Source of the DNA: Amaurobius ferox
Taxonomy: Eukaryota; Arthropoda; Arachnida; Araneae; Amaurobiidae
Direction: 5' to 3'
DNA length: 64,000 bases
Assembly (NCBI GenBank): GCA_951213105.1
Contig: OX578140.1
Location: forward strand, 31,149,280-31,213,279
Notes under the pieces: model-generated
The model's database searches: none
The model's input: the letters and a program-made list of their open reading frames with translations, nothing else
Told to the model about the DNA's origin: nothing
Made by a program: the position numbers and the translations under genes
Shown here: one piece after another, positions 48,101 through 59,313 of the stretch
Layout of the letters: the number at the start of each line of letters is the position of its first letter
How positions within the stretch are numbered: position 1 is the first letter of the stretch

Positions 48101-49070
48101 TGCTTTTGTATTTGAACGGCAATAGTCATTTATCTGCTGTAAGAATAACTTATTTCTCCGTCCATAACGCTTGGCGAGATTTTGGCGACAAATTTGGCGG
48201 AATGTCGCCAACTTGGCGACTTTTTAATATGTTGCCAAATTAACGAAAATCTCGCTAAATAGATAAAACTGACGCTAAATCAATGAAAATGACGACTAAT
48301 TGACGAAAATTCAATATCATGGAAGGAATATAAATATGTACTATAAGAATAACCAATTTTTTATTATTTTTTATTTTTTTGCTGTAAAAGTAGTAAATGC
48401 ATTGCATTCTATAAGGAAAGTCATGTACTACCCACATCAGATTTTTTCTCTTTTGTTCGCTAACAAAATTATCTTTTTATTTTGAGTTATGACATTTTTG
48501 ATGTTTTGTTCATATAGAAAATGAAATCTCTATTTTTTGTTGTAACACTGTTGATACTTTGTTCGTACAAATAAGTTGTGGTACTTGTAATATTTTGCTC
48601 GTGCGCCGTACATTTAGATTTATTTTCAAGATCTAAAACTTTTGCTAAAGAATAACTTTTGTTGGTCGTACTTTTATTATTTATTATAAATCCTCCTAAC
48701 GATTCAAGTGAACCCATTGTAAAGACAAGTTAATACGGGTTTACTGATAGGTAATTAATTGCACTTTTTGAGTTGTGCCAATTTTAAAACAAGGGTGGTA
48801 TATTACCAGTAAACAATGGCAATGAATGTAGTGAAGGTAAATCAGAAATAATACTTTTGCCTTAATTTTTTTTTATAGTTCTAAAATTATAGTTATTTTT
48901 TTAATCTATTTTCAGGTTTGAATATTCCACAATATGCAAATCCTTCTGAACCGTTGCCAAATTCATTTGAAACCCAGGAAAGCAGCCAATCAAGACATGT
49001 ATTTAGGACATTCACGCCAAATGCAGAAGTCAGGGAACCACTGTATGTGTATTGGGAAACGCATTTGTGA
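45153..49070 (+). CDS. small single-pass membrane protein with PPAY motif (two coding exons, 150 aa)
   Basis: Coding exons 45153-45450 (donor GTACAT at 45451) and 48916-49070 (acceptor TTTTCAG, stop TGA 49068-49070) join in phase 1 to 151 codons. Residues 5-29 form one hydrophobic segment (ILCILTAVVMMIVILSFVFF) followed by CKKRK, predicting a cytoplasmic C-terminus by the positive-inside rule. The tail has two SPRNME repeats (54-59 and 67-72) and PPAY at 80-83, a ligand for WW domains such as those of NEDD4-type ubiquitin ligases. Such a layout (one TM plus PPxY) occurs in adaptor-like proteins that route cargo to ubiquitination, but I recognise no family. Intron 1 of the coding part contains the two repeat copies E and F in opposite orientations. 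AATAAA candidates lie at 49480 and 50873. Confidence 0.65.
45806..46756 (-). mobile_element. family 1, copy E
   Basis: TCTGATGGGGGCAACACATA start, GGCGA-rich block at 45990-46060, (CA)n interrupted by TATACTTTCACA at 46569-46625, and a perfect palindromic end AAGGAAAGTA at 46756. Lies in the intron of the PPAY gene. Confidence 0.8.
46757..47488. other. spacer between copies E and F
   Basis: AT-rich and non-coding. A G-run at 46766-46776 is adjacent to the end of copy E. Confidence 0.4.
47489..48441 (+). mobile_element. family 1, copy F
   Basis: TACTTTCCTTATATACATAA head to CTACCCACATCAGA end. Copies E and F face away from each other, about 730 bp apart, in the same intron. Confidence 0.8.
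48442..48915 (+). other. intron sequence upstream of the second coding exon
   Basis: AT-rich. Short direct repeats of TTGAGTTGTGGCATTTT-type sequence also occur upstream of copy F. No independent gene. Confidence 0.4.
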
Positions 49071-50751
49071 TTCTACTTCACCATTGCTCTACTTGCTAGT
49101 TGAGGTGTTTGTTTCTGTAAATAGCGTTATCGTGACTGTGATGAAAGCTAGGCTTTAACTTTAGATGCCGAGTTTTGCAGACAACTTTGTATCACATGTT
49201 TTTGCGTGTGGTCAATCTCTGAAAAAAACTATAAGAAGTACTCTTTGTTCAAATCTCCTCGGAGAAAGATTTGGAGTAAATTATATGAATCTCAGCACAC
49301 ATTATTTAAAATACAAATTATTGCTTTGTTATACTTGCAGGAAGATTGTATAGTTTGCCTAGTTATTACTTTATTTTATCTAATTTTATCCTTATTTATT
49401 AATATAATTATTAAATAATTATTCAGAGGATTATATATTAATTAAATAATTCAGAGTGAGATCAATGGTGCTCTTGCGGAATAAAACGTTTCAGCAATAA
49501 TCAGACAAATTCTTAAACTTTACTCTGAGTGTACCCATTTAGTAATCATTCTATATGAATTCAATACCAACAATAAAAGTAAGAGTAAACTAGTTAGAAC
49601 AAGCAGTATAGGTAAACAGAAAAAGGAAGTCACAAAAGATACAATTTCGAGAATGAAAATCTAGTGCAATCGCAATATTAATATATACTACGAGTATATT
49701 ATTACATAGAAAGAATGAATTTGACAAGCAAAATAGAACTTTATAAAAGGGGGAAGCAAAAATAATACTAAGATTTTGAAATCCGCAGAATCAGTCAACA
49801 AAATTATTTTGAAAACATAATGCAATTAAAAAGCGAGAAGAAGATTTTAATCAGAGATAGTCGTGATCCATATGTAAATATTGTGAAGAAATACTTAACA
49901 TGAGAATTAAAGCGAGGAATTTCGACAAATATGGATATTATTTAGAGGTTTTTAATGACGAATATGCCAGATTTTGCAATGAATTTGGTTGAGTAGACAA
50001 AAGATCGTCAATTGAGTAGACTTCGTCAAAAAATTTGAATAAATATATAGCAGATAATATATAAAATATACCTCATAGGCCATATGAAGTGCAAATAAGA
50101 TGGGATTTCGGGTTAAGCTTCCTTTGGTATTAACTAGAGTATAAAACGCACTTGCATAAGAGTTCTTATATATTAAGCAGGTATTCTAGTATTAATCAGT
50201 CTAGCATTAATTAGGACTATAGGAGGTAATGGGTGCTTACTTCATCCTCCTTACACCTTAATTTATCTACACATTGTTGGTGTATATATAACATTAAAAA
50301 GTATAAAGCGTGTAAATATCAAGCAAGCTACTGTTCATTTACTATTTAAGTTTCGCTTTAAAAATGGTTAACTGTCTCACTGAAATTTTTAGAAGCTAGT
50401 ATAAATATGTTAAATTTAAAATAGCTGTTTTCAGTTTTGTTACCACCCCTGGATCTGCTCTTGCCAGTGTTATAGTAATCTGTGGTGTTATATAAATTGT
50501 AGCAACCGTACTCTCGATTTCAGTTGCTACGTATTAACACATCACTGGTACCAGCACGTTGATTGTATATATCGAGATAGCTCTTAGATTACTTCTTACA
50601 TTTAGCATTAGCGCGTTAGTAGTTCCTATTTAATATGTTGATGCAACAAATTCATAAGCTTTGCCAAAGAGTTGCGTTTTCATGTTGGAATGTTTTTAAT
50701 AACTGTTTTTGAATTTTCACCTTGTTTATTATGGTCATCAAAAGTCACATG
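49071..50751 (+). other. 3' UTR or intergenic downstream of the PPAY gene
   Basis: AATAAA at 49480-49485 and again near 50873. No coding region recognised. Where the transcript ends cannot be told from sequence alone. Confidence 0.4.
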
Positions 50752-50765
50752 AAGATGATCCTTGT

Positions 50766-50817
50766 GGAAGACCCAGACCGTCCGACTCATCCTGAGGACT
50801 TGAGTATCTATTTGGAC
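50766..50817 (+). mobile_element. 52-bp micro-insertion flanked by 14-bp direct repeats (copy 1)
   Basis: Begins GGAAGACCCAGACCGTCC and ends ATTTGGAC. Flanked by AAGATGATCCTTGT at 50752-50765 and 50818-50831, a perfect 14-bp duplication. A ~53-bp relative lies at 63220 with a different 14-bp duplication. No poly(A), no coding capacity; identity unknown. Confidence 0.6.
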
Positions 50818-51238
50818 AAGATGATCCTTGTAAAAATGTTTTTATATTGTCAAGTACTAATCAAGAAATGTGAATAAATTCAGTATTTTATTGCAACTAT
50901 ATGTATATTTTTCATCATTTACGATTTGCAGATATAGCATATGAGGTAATACATATAAATACATCCAGTACATCCCAAACATTCTTTAAAATGCTTTTCT
51001 CTTGGCTGCGATCGCCATAATTTTGAGACGAGTACAGAAAAACATTGGCTTTATCTCTGTACAGCACCAAAGATCAAAATAAAAGAATATAAGAATAATT
51101 AAAGCACTCTATTTGTATATATTGCATTTTATTTATAACACTAGCAAAAACATCCCACGTAGGTCAGAATGTTTACGAAATGAAATTAGCTCAGTTCAAA
51201 ATCTGCAATATGTTAACCTTAAACCTATTCCTAATTAA

Positions 51239-52016
51239 GGGGACGGTGAACGTTGAATTTTTTAAAATTTATTTATTGAGTTAGAAATGTGAAAATTTGT
51301 ATACATATTCCTCTTAACATTACTATATACAATACCATTATTTTTTTCTCACTTTTGTTATAATTTCATATTTTTTTTTCAATTCTTTTAAAGAAAATTT
51401 GAAAATTCTCTTTGAATGCCATTTGTTCACATTTTTGATTAATTTTACATTATGATCACTCAAAAACACGTTATGAATAAATTCTTGTATTTATTTTTAA
51501 ATTTCTTAGAAAGTTAATTTTTAAAAAATATTTTTCTGCATTAAAACTTAATTTCCATCCTTTAATTAGGTTCTTATTCACTTTTAATTACTTTAATAAA
51601 GTCCAATTATAAAATGCATACCCAGTTTCATTAAAAAGTATGAGAGGTGTCTTCTTGCCAAATTTCATGCATCTCAGACAAAAATTAAGACGCATGGAGC
51701 ATTTTAAAAATGTAAAACCTTTGAAAAATTCAGTTTCGAAAAAAATGCATTCAACCTTTTGCTTACGGGTGAGACAGCGTCCATCCCAAACGAAGAACCT
51801 CTCAAAAATACAGGTATTTGACATACCCTATCCCAAACAGTTCGATCCCCATTGGCGTCCATGGAAATCGCAGACAGAAACATTGCACCTGCTGCAGCAG
51901 GGGATGCTTGGGATGGATGCTGTCCCACCCGTAAGCAAATGTTAAATGTGTAAAATAATGTTATATATTAAAACTGTTTTTAGTCGATTTTGCTCATTTC
52001 AACGTCCACCGTCCCC
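51239..52016. mobile_element. TTAA-flanked element B (778 bp) with nested inverted repeat
   Basis: Ends GGGGACGGTGAACGTTGAA and its inverse (one mismatch) give a ~20-bp TIR. TTAA lies at 51235-51238 and 52017-52020. Inside, TTTGCTTACGGGTG...CATCCC (51761-51793) is inverted at 51905-51943 around about 110 bp. Non-coding. TTAA suggests piggyBac-type mobilisation, inferred. Confidence 0.7.
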
Positions 52017-52020
52017 TTAA

Positions 52021-52489
52021 GTTTAACTAGACAGTGAAATTCGTTCAGCCACTTTCGTGTAACAAGCAGTATTCTCAGAGACAAAATTATATATTCCCTT
52101 TCTTTTGAGGACTGGTGTAAGAGGGAGGACACAATGTAAATCAAAAACATTCACTGGGCTCAGTCTGTGTTTGAGAAAAGTTTCGTCAAAATCGTTCATG
52201 TGTATTATGTATATATATGACCGACTGTGCCATCCCAAAATGAGTTAATAGGATATACCTTTCCAGATTCCAGGACAATTGTGTTTTACTCCTAACACTG
52301 ATTCATAGGTTATTATGTTGCCGCTGAGATAACATAACAATCCATAAAAGCAGAGATTCAGGAGAGTCATCAAGAATATTAGCAGGCAATATTAGTGCTA
52401 ACTTTACAGAGAATAATTTCTCAAGATATTTCTTGACATAAATCTGACGATAATGATAAAAACATACATAACACTATTTCTAAAATGCT
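52021..52489. other. no gene recognised
   Basis: Spacer downstream of the minus-strand two-TM gene; nothing structured seen. Confidence 0.4.
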
Positions 52490-52495
52490 TTTATT
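52490..52495 (-). terminator. poly(A) signal of the two-TM protein gene
   Basis: AATAAA on the minus strand 46 nt after the stop codon. Confidence 0.6.
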
Positions 52496-52540
52496 GTGAC
52501 ATTAAAAAAAATTAAATATATAATCAGGCATAAAGTCAGT

Positions 52541-52885
52541 TTACATAGTATGATATAAGTCATTTCTTATGAAATCAACGTAAGTTTCGGCATTTTCTTC
52601 AGCTATAAATTCTTCCTTGGTTTCTGGTTTGAGCCATACAAACCTTCGAGTAACGAGTTCTGTATCTGTCGTTGATAATTTATTGACCGTGTACACTTTA
52701 CCGACAACTGAGCAATTCATCAACCAAACTCCGAAAACTAACGACAGCAGCCCGAAAGCTATTTCTGTAATGCCTGCCGGGTTTCCACCAATAACTGTTT
52801 GAATTCCAAGTCCACATACACCAAGCCCAAGTAAAGAGAAAAAGAAGCCTGTCATCATCAAAGGAATATCTGTGCGGAAAGCCAT
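52541..52885 (-). CDS. 114-residue two-TM membrane protein, single coding exon
   Basis: ATG at 52885-52883, stop TAA at 52543-52541. The exon begins at 52895 after a strong acceptor (TTTTCTTTCAG on the minus strand), so an upstream untranslated exon must exist. AATAAA (minus) at 52495-52490 lies 46 nt after the stop. Hydrophobic segments span about residues 8-33 (rich in Gly and Leu) and 39-59, followed by an acidic cytosolic-looking tail (LKPETKEEFIAEENAE). No family recognised. A candidate first exon with TATAAAA (55257-55251) and a donor after 55095 exists on the same strand but is unproven. Confidence 0.68.
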   Translation of the reverse strand: MAFRTDIPLMMTGFFFSLLGLGVCGLGIQTVIGGNPAGITEIAFGLLSLVFGVWLMNCSVVGKVYTVNKLSTTDTELVTRRFVWLKPETKEEFIAEENAETYVDFIRNDLYHTM

Positions 52886-52895
52886 CAAAAAAGTT

Positions 52896-53718
52896 CTGAA
52901 AGAAAATTAGTTTATTAATTTAAAATACACTCCTTTGTTTTGAATTGATCTAAAATAATATTTTGGTAAGTTTTCACCCAAATGGCATATAAAAAATCGC
53001 TTGAATGTCAAAAACCGTCATCTGTCAAAAAGTAGCTAAACATTAAACTACAGCCGAAAACTAACAAGCAGAGGTATCAATTGGTTTCGGAGGCACAATA
53101 TTCAGTTTCTTCAGAATATGAGACAGATCAGTGACTCCAGTAAAATGTCTGCCTATATTTTCCGATATATCTGTCCATATTTTTTACTAACTGTCCGCTG
53201 TACCTTTTCCTACTTTTGATGAAGTAACTTCCATTTATTTTGAATTTTGCCCCGAAATAGATTGCAATTTTTTATTGTTGGTTTTACTTTTAGGCCTGAT
53301 TGAATCACAGTTTTACTTTCGATAATAGAAAACAGAAGCAAGTTTTAGGAACAAACGGGAAAATTCCTATAAATCAGCAGTTATCTAGTTGCACTTTCGC
53401 ATTACTTAGCCATCATTTCCAGAGTGAGTACGGGATAAAAATATGTAACCCCCCCCCCCCCCCTCTTCTTGGTAAATTGGACGCATCACCCAAAAGTAAT
53501 CTCGCAATCAAACTTATATCAAACAAATTCTGAAGACACTCCCATTGCAGATATGGGTATCCATAGAGCAGTTTTGCGTTTATTATGCCCTCGTCAGCAT
53601 GGACTAATCGATATTTACAATGACAGCAAGAAACTTGCTATAAGCCACAATTTTAACTAACTTCTACGGAAATCGACAATTTCCGTCCTTCCACGTAATC
53701 GGCATAAAATCTAATTTA
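52896..53718 (-). other. intron of the two-TM gene, nothing recognised
   Basis: AT-rich. A C run at 53451-53462 and a fragment near 53590-53665 related to 4530-4660. Confidence 0.4.
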
Positions 53719-53857
53719 CAATTTAGCTCAGGCCATACGAAACTGCAAAGACAACGTTCATAATGAACTTTGTGATGAAGGATGAACAAAGATATCAAAT
53801 GAGTAAAGTTCATTATGAACTTTATCGTTGGGATTTCTTGTGGCCTGAGCTAAATTG
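53719..53857. mobile_element. 139-bp hairpin element with perfect 17-bp TIRs
   Basis: CAATTTAGCTCAGGCCA (53719-53735) is exactly inverted at 53841-53857. A second inverted pair (GTTCATAATGAACTTT against AAAGTTCATTATGAAC) lies inside, so the whole unit can fold into one hairpin. No clear target duplication. Confidence 0.65.
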
Positions 53858-56191
53858 CAGTCATTTGTAAAACTTGAGTGATTTTCATGTTGAAGAATGA
53901 TTGAACGCAAATATAACTACTTGTAAATATGAAATTTATTTTCCTTGCAAAATTTGTCGTGTTGCTGTCACCTTTTAGCAACACGGAATCGAACTTTGAG
54001 GACATTAAGTTTCAAATAATGATTTCAACATATATTATTTTCGCAAAAGTGTCCACGATCCAGATCCACTCCTAGGGTTGTAATTAGGGGCATTTGCTAT
54101 AGATGTTGATATGTAAAACTATAGATATAGATACGTTAAAACATCAAGATAGAACTATTTTATGATTCACATAAGTAGAAGAGTATTTATTCGAATTTTT
54201 TGATTTTTATAGCATTATTTCTGAAGGAGGAGCATTTCCTGCCAGTAGTGACACTGACAGTATAGAATACACTGTAAAATATTTCCCTAGAGATTTCTTC
54301 ACTAAAAAGAAAAACTCTAGAAACATAAGTTATTACTTAGGAAACAGAAATAGAGTCAGAATGCACAAATCCTACTCATGGGGAGGACTATACGCGAGCT
54401 ACAAGATACACTTGTGGTCAAGTCCGTAGATACGGATCCAAGAGGAGAGGGGGAAACTTTGCGTGTAAATAGTGATATCTAATTAAAATGTAATTTGTTG
54501 AGGCGAAAAACTTTCTATAAAGATGAACGCAAATCACATTAACATCTCTGCAGAAGCTGAATTCTGATTAACACAGATATTAGCAAATACATATTTGCAA
54601 ATATGAAGTACACATATTTGCGAATTGGGATAGATTTTCCTATTCTAAAACAATCTTTTAAAATTGGTTTTTTGATTTGTTTTCTTGAAATATTTTAATT
54701 ATTATTTTAACCCCTCCTATTATATACGATCCCGGGCCGTTCAGTTCATTCACTGCCCTTCAGATGAACAGAATCTGCGTTCAGAGTTTAGTAGTTTATT
54801 AGAATTATAAACGAACGTATTGTTTTTTCATGTTTGAAATTAATAAAACTTTAATTTATATGATTAAACGATCTCATATAACGTGAGCCGGTGCAAAATT
54901 TATGAAGCCGGATGTTACTCGAGAGCAACAGTTTACCATGTACCTGCACTTTGCTTTGTACCGGCGTCACGTTTAGAAAATTCCACTCAGCTACACGCGC
55001 AAAAAACGGAGGCTGTTCATGGATCGAACACTAACCTGTTTTTACGTAACTTGCATTAAAAGGTTTCGTTAATCAATCAAGTACTCGATTTTACCTTACA
55101 AATACAAATCAAGTTGACCAGAAACGTGGTAGAGACACAGTATTAACAATAATTGTAAGCAGGAGCCATCATATGCAGTACCGCCGACAGAATTTCCCTT
55201 ATCTAGCAAACGAGCAGACCTTACTACAACCCCTTATCTTAGTTACTATTTTTTATAAACTGTTTATGTGGACCCCAAGTCTTCTGGGCCCCTATGCAAC
55301 ATATACTTTTATACAATCCCTATCAACGACCCTGATCATATAGTGATAAACGATGTATATAGTTTATTTTCGACGGAGTTGTTAAGCATGTTAATGTTCA
55401 TCTGCATATTTATCCAGCCAAACTCCGAAAGTGACACGTCCAGAAGAGAATGTCAAAATCCTTAATGACAAATCCTTAGTTATAAACATTGAATATTTGC
55501 CTTAGATAATACGATATACTGTAAAACTTTGTCAATTACATTGAATAATGAAATGGTTCATTGTTTGCTGTTTTTTACAAAACTTTTCTTTACACCTTTA
55601 CACAATATACTTTCTTTCGTCTTCGATAAAAAAAAAGATATCCCCTCCAAAATAATGCTTATAAATTACAGAATTAGTTAAAAATTCAATACATTCAATT
55701 ATCGTTAGTAAACATTTGTTTACAATTTCAAGGACTTCTACAAATAATTTTATGTAACAATAAAGGAGACTAAAGAAATATGTTATTGATCTTTCTCACT
55801 CGGTATACAAAACTTGACATGAAAAAAAAAGTAATTATAACAACCTTTGAAATTAAATAGTTTCCTGCGTGCTTCTTCGAACTGGCGTCAATTCCTCTTT
55901 GATTAGATCAGTAAACAAATGGGAGTGATGCCAAAACGAAAATGTTGCTTAAAGTAAATAGGCTTACTTCTTTGGTAAATGGAATGTTTACAAAGATTTT
56001 CAAATTAAAAATAAAGTTACAGATTTTGTAAAGTTAATTAATATACGATAGAAGTGACTGCAAAGGAACACGGCAGATTATTCATGCTTAACAGTACTTG
56101 AACGCTATAAATGACTTATTCAAATGAGGTCTCTATAAAATTGGCAACTGGCCAACTTGATGATCAGTAACATAAAACTTAGAAGTAAAAA
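53858..56191. other. no confident gene
   Basis: AT-rich with a less AT-rich part near 54,880-55,260. May contain the untranslated first exon of the minus-strand two-TM gene. No transposon family recognised. Confidence 0.4.
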
Positions 56192-56942
56192 TCTGATGTG
56201 GGCAGCACATGACTTTCCCTTCAGACTTATATATACATTCTCTTATTTTAATTAAATTTAATTCACTATTAATTCAATTTTCGTTCTCATTTGGTAACTG
56301 GACTCATTTTCAAAGGTGGCGTAGAGAAAAAAACAAAAAAAAAAAAAAAAAAATATCTCGAGAACGGCAAGTCCTAGTGTAATGGGGTTGGTCTTATTCT
56401 TTTCTTCGTTAAAAATTACGTATAAAACAAGCATTTAATGGATATATTTCAGTATACGTAGTTTTTTATTTCAGATTTTGTCAATTTTTGTGGACCATTT
56501 TGCAAAAAAAGGCAGGTTATTTTTTTCCAAACCGTACTAAAATCTAATCAGCACCAGGGTGATCACAAGCGACTTATCTACCAAATTTTGTGAAATTCGG
56601 TCCATTAGATTTTCAGCTAGAGTGGATACAAGCTTTTGCGGGCCATTTCGCAAAAAAAGGCGGGTTCTTTTATCCTGAATCATACCCAAAACTAATCAGC
56701 ACCAGATTCGCCCACAAGTGACTTACCTACCAAATTTTATGAAATTCGGTCAATTACTCTTTTAGTTACAGTGGGTACAAAATCTGCATAGACAGACACA
56801 CACGCAGACGTCACGCTAAAAATAGTTTTTTCGTATTCTAGAGGTCTCGAAACGTGTAGATCCGTCGAAAACTCGAGTTGCGATTTTCGGCATGATTCCA
56901 ATATACTTTCTCTATACATTACCATGTATTGTAGGGAAAGTA
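56192..56942 (-). mobile_element. family 2, copy 6
   Basis: TCTGATGTGGGCAGCACATG start, two internal tandem units, CAGACGTCACGC block, and palindromic end TACCATGTATTGTAGGGAAAG. Confidence 0.77.
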
Positions 56943-57894
56943 AAAAAAAATGTGAATTTAAACGTTAGAATCCGTGTTAATGTATTTAATAGCAAGCTAC
57001 TGCGTGGCATGCGCACTATTATGTACTCTGCGAATCAATACACGCTTATTGACGTCAAATGCGAGCAAACGGAATTTCAACAGTGTTTAACTATTGTATC
57101 GCGAAATCGAAATTTTTCAGCACAATAATCTATATTTTAGGAAAAAGGAGCTCAAAATCTATAAAAGCTCTTCAACCACGTATCAAAGTTTTTTTTTTTT
57201 TTACGCGAGTTATAAGGCGACGTAAAAAACTTTTTCTATTTGGACTAAAAATTCCAAAGTGGCCTCAAAATGGCCTCCATCAATTATCAATTTCTTCGTA
57301 TACTTTTTTTGATTCGGTTTACGAGATGTGTTCGAATTTGAGCAGCGACTTGTGGTTCAGCAGATTTTAGTATGGATGTTCTGCTTTTTCTTGTGTGTTG
57401 ACAAATACATACTATGTTAGTTATGATCGACAAAATACCACTGTATGCAAAAATACCCAGACTATGCTGAGTTTTGTACTTCATTTGCAACTACAGGATG
57501 GACTATGATGATAACCGCAAAGCAGAGAAAAGATAGGAGATAATATCTAATAATTGATATTTTCTGCATCCTGCAACGGTCATTTGGGGTTTGGTGCTAA
57601 AAAATTATTCTTTTGTCATCTTAACTTTCTAAAATTTTGTATTTTGGTAATGGCGCAAAATAACGTCTGTCTAAAGAATGTTCGAATACTCCAACAGAAA
57701 CTCGTCGGAAAGGGTGATAAATTTAAATCTAGGTTTTTTATAATTTTTTATGTTTTTTGACAATACTGGAAAGTTGTTCAAATGTATACAAATGTGTTTC
57801 ATAAAAAAACAAAACAAAGCTAATTCAAGCACCTTTGTAAAGAATTTTTTTGTTTTCTTTTCATTTTTATGATTTTTACGAGTTATGTCATATT
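56943..57894. other. no gene recognised
   Basis: AT-rich spacer. Some phrases resemble palindrome-family interiors but are too decayed to delimit. Confidence 0.4.
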
Positions 57895-58055
57895 AAGGCC
57901 CATCTAGACACACGGATACATACACACACAAAGAGAGACGGACATCATCAAAAAACATTCGCTTCGAGTTCAGGGATGGTTGAAACGTGCTCTTCCGTCG
58001 AAAACTCGAATTTGAATTTTTTACCACTTTCTATATACATTATATTATATAGGGA
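57895..58055 (-). mobile_element. family 1 fragment, copy H
   Basis: CACACACAAAGAGAGACGGACATCA, GGTTGAAACGTGCTCTTCCGTCG and the TATACATTATATTATATAGGG end match the palindromic-end third of family 1. Confidence 0.6.
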
Positions 58056-58120
58056 CTTGAGGATTGAGACAATCTTTCCCTGTGAAACAAGCTCGACCTT
58101 CGAGCAAACTACACACACAT

Positions 58121-58155
<35 letters not shown>

Positions 58156-58229
58156 CTATTAACCTCATCTAAAACAATCTACTGAAAATATACCCAAAGG
58201 CGCTAAGCTGCTCAAACAAGTACATTTAT

Positions 58230-59313
58230 ATGCTACATAAGAAATAGAAAAATGAAGAATGACAATGTATCAAAATTTCGCCGGGGGGGAATGTGACCCC
58301 CACTTCCCGGTTTAGCCAGCTTCATGTCATGACGACACTCCCGGAAGCGGATACAATGTCGCAAACCAAGTACATATACTAAAACTAAAAATGTAAAAAA
58401 GTTGAAAGACCAATACTGACTTTACACCTAAACATAAACATGGAGATATACTACATCCAAACAGAAACACAAAATACATAGTAAATATCAAATATCTAAC
58501 AACAATATATCAAGACAAACAAGCCCCGCATACACTTCACCACTCTATCCTCCAAAAACCTCCTTCACCACTCTATCCTCCAGTTAAACATTGACATCCG
58601 CAATGCTGCGCATCTCTGCGTATATGATAAAAGAAAAGACTTTAATTTTAAAATAAATTACATAATTAATTGGCATTCTTGTCTGCATCGTAATGTTTTC
58701 AGGAACATTATTATAAATTTTTTAATAAGAAGCAAACGATTAAATTGCAGTGCAGAAAATCGTTATGTAAGTGATCTGGACTATCTAAATGAAGCAATTG
58801 CAAAGGGTTACCCTCTACGTTTTCTTAGTGACATTTTATGTAAATTTTTCAGCATAACCGTAACTGAGAGTTACAACTTGTATTTAAATGGGGGAACACT
58901 TTCAGTCTGATCTAGAGATACGCAGCATTGCGGATGTCAATGTTTAACTGTCTGATGGAGTTCAATCTGTACAAAGTAAGAATCTATTACTTTTTGGAGG
59001 ATAGAGTGGAAGTGTATGCGGGGCTTGTTTGTCTTGATATATTGGTGTTAGATATTTGATATTTACTATGTGTTTCTGTTTGGATGTAGTATATCTCGAT
59101 GTTTATGTTTAGGTGTAAAGTCAGTATTGGTCTTTCAGCTTTTTTACATTTTTAGTTTTTATATATGTGCTTGGTTTGCGACATTGTATCCGCTTCCGGG
59201 AGTGTCGTCATGACATAAAGCTGGCTAAACCGGGAAGTGGGGGTCACAATCTCCCCCGGCGAAATTTTGATACATTGTCATTCTTCATTTTTCTATTTCT
59301 TATGTAGTATATA
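58230..59313. repeat. large foldback (arms of about 385-400 bp)
   Basis: The left arm 58230-58616 and right arm 58915-59313 are inverted copies: CATAAGAAATAGAAAAATG...GCAATGCTGCG against its complement. They surround a 298-bp loop. The left arm contains a local duplication (CACCACTCTATCCTCC twice) and lacks about 30 bp present on the right. Probably two head-to-head copies of a dispersed repeat. No coding. Confidence 0.75.

Noticed and set aside
50766..50817. Hammerhead ribozyme in the 52-bp unit
   Set aside because: CTGAGGA resembles the CUGANGA core in one copy, but no GAAA segment follows and the other copy breaks the core, so the consensus is not met.
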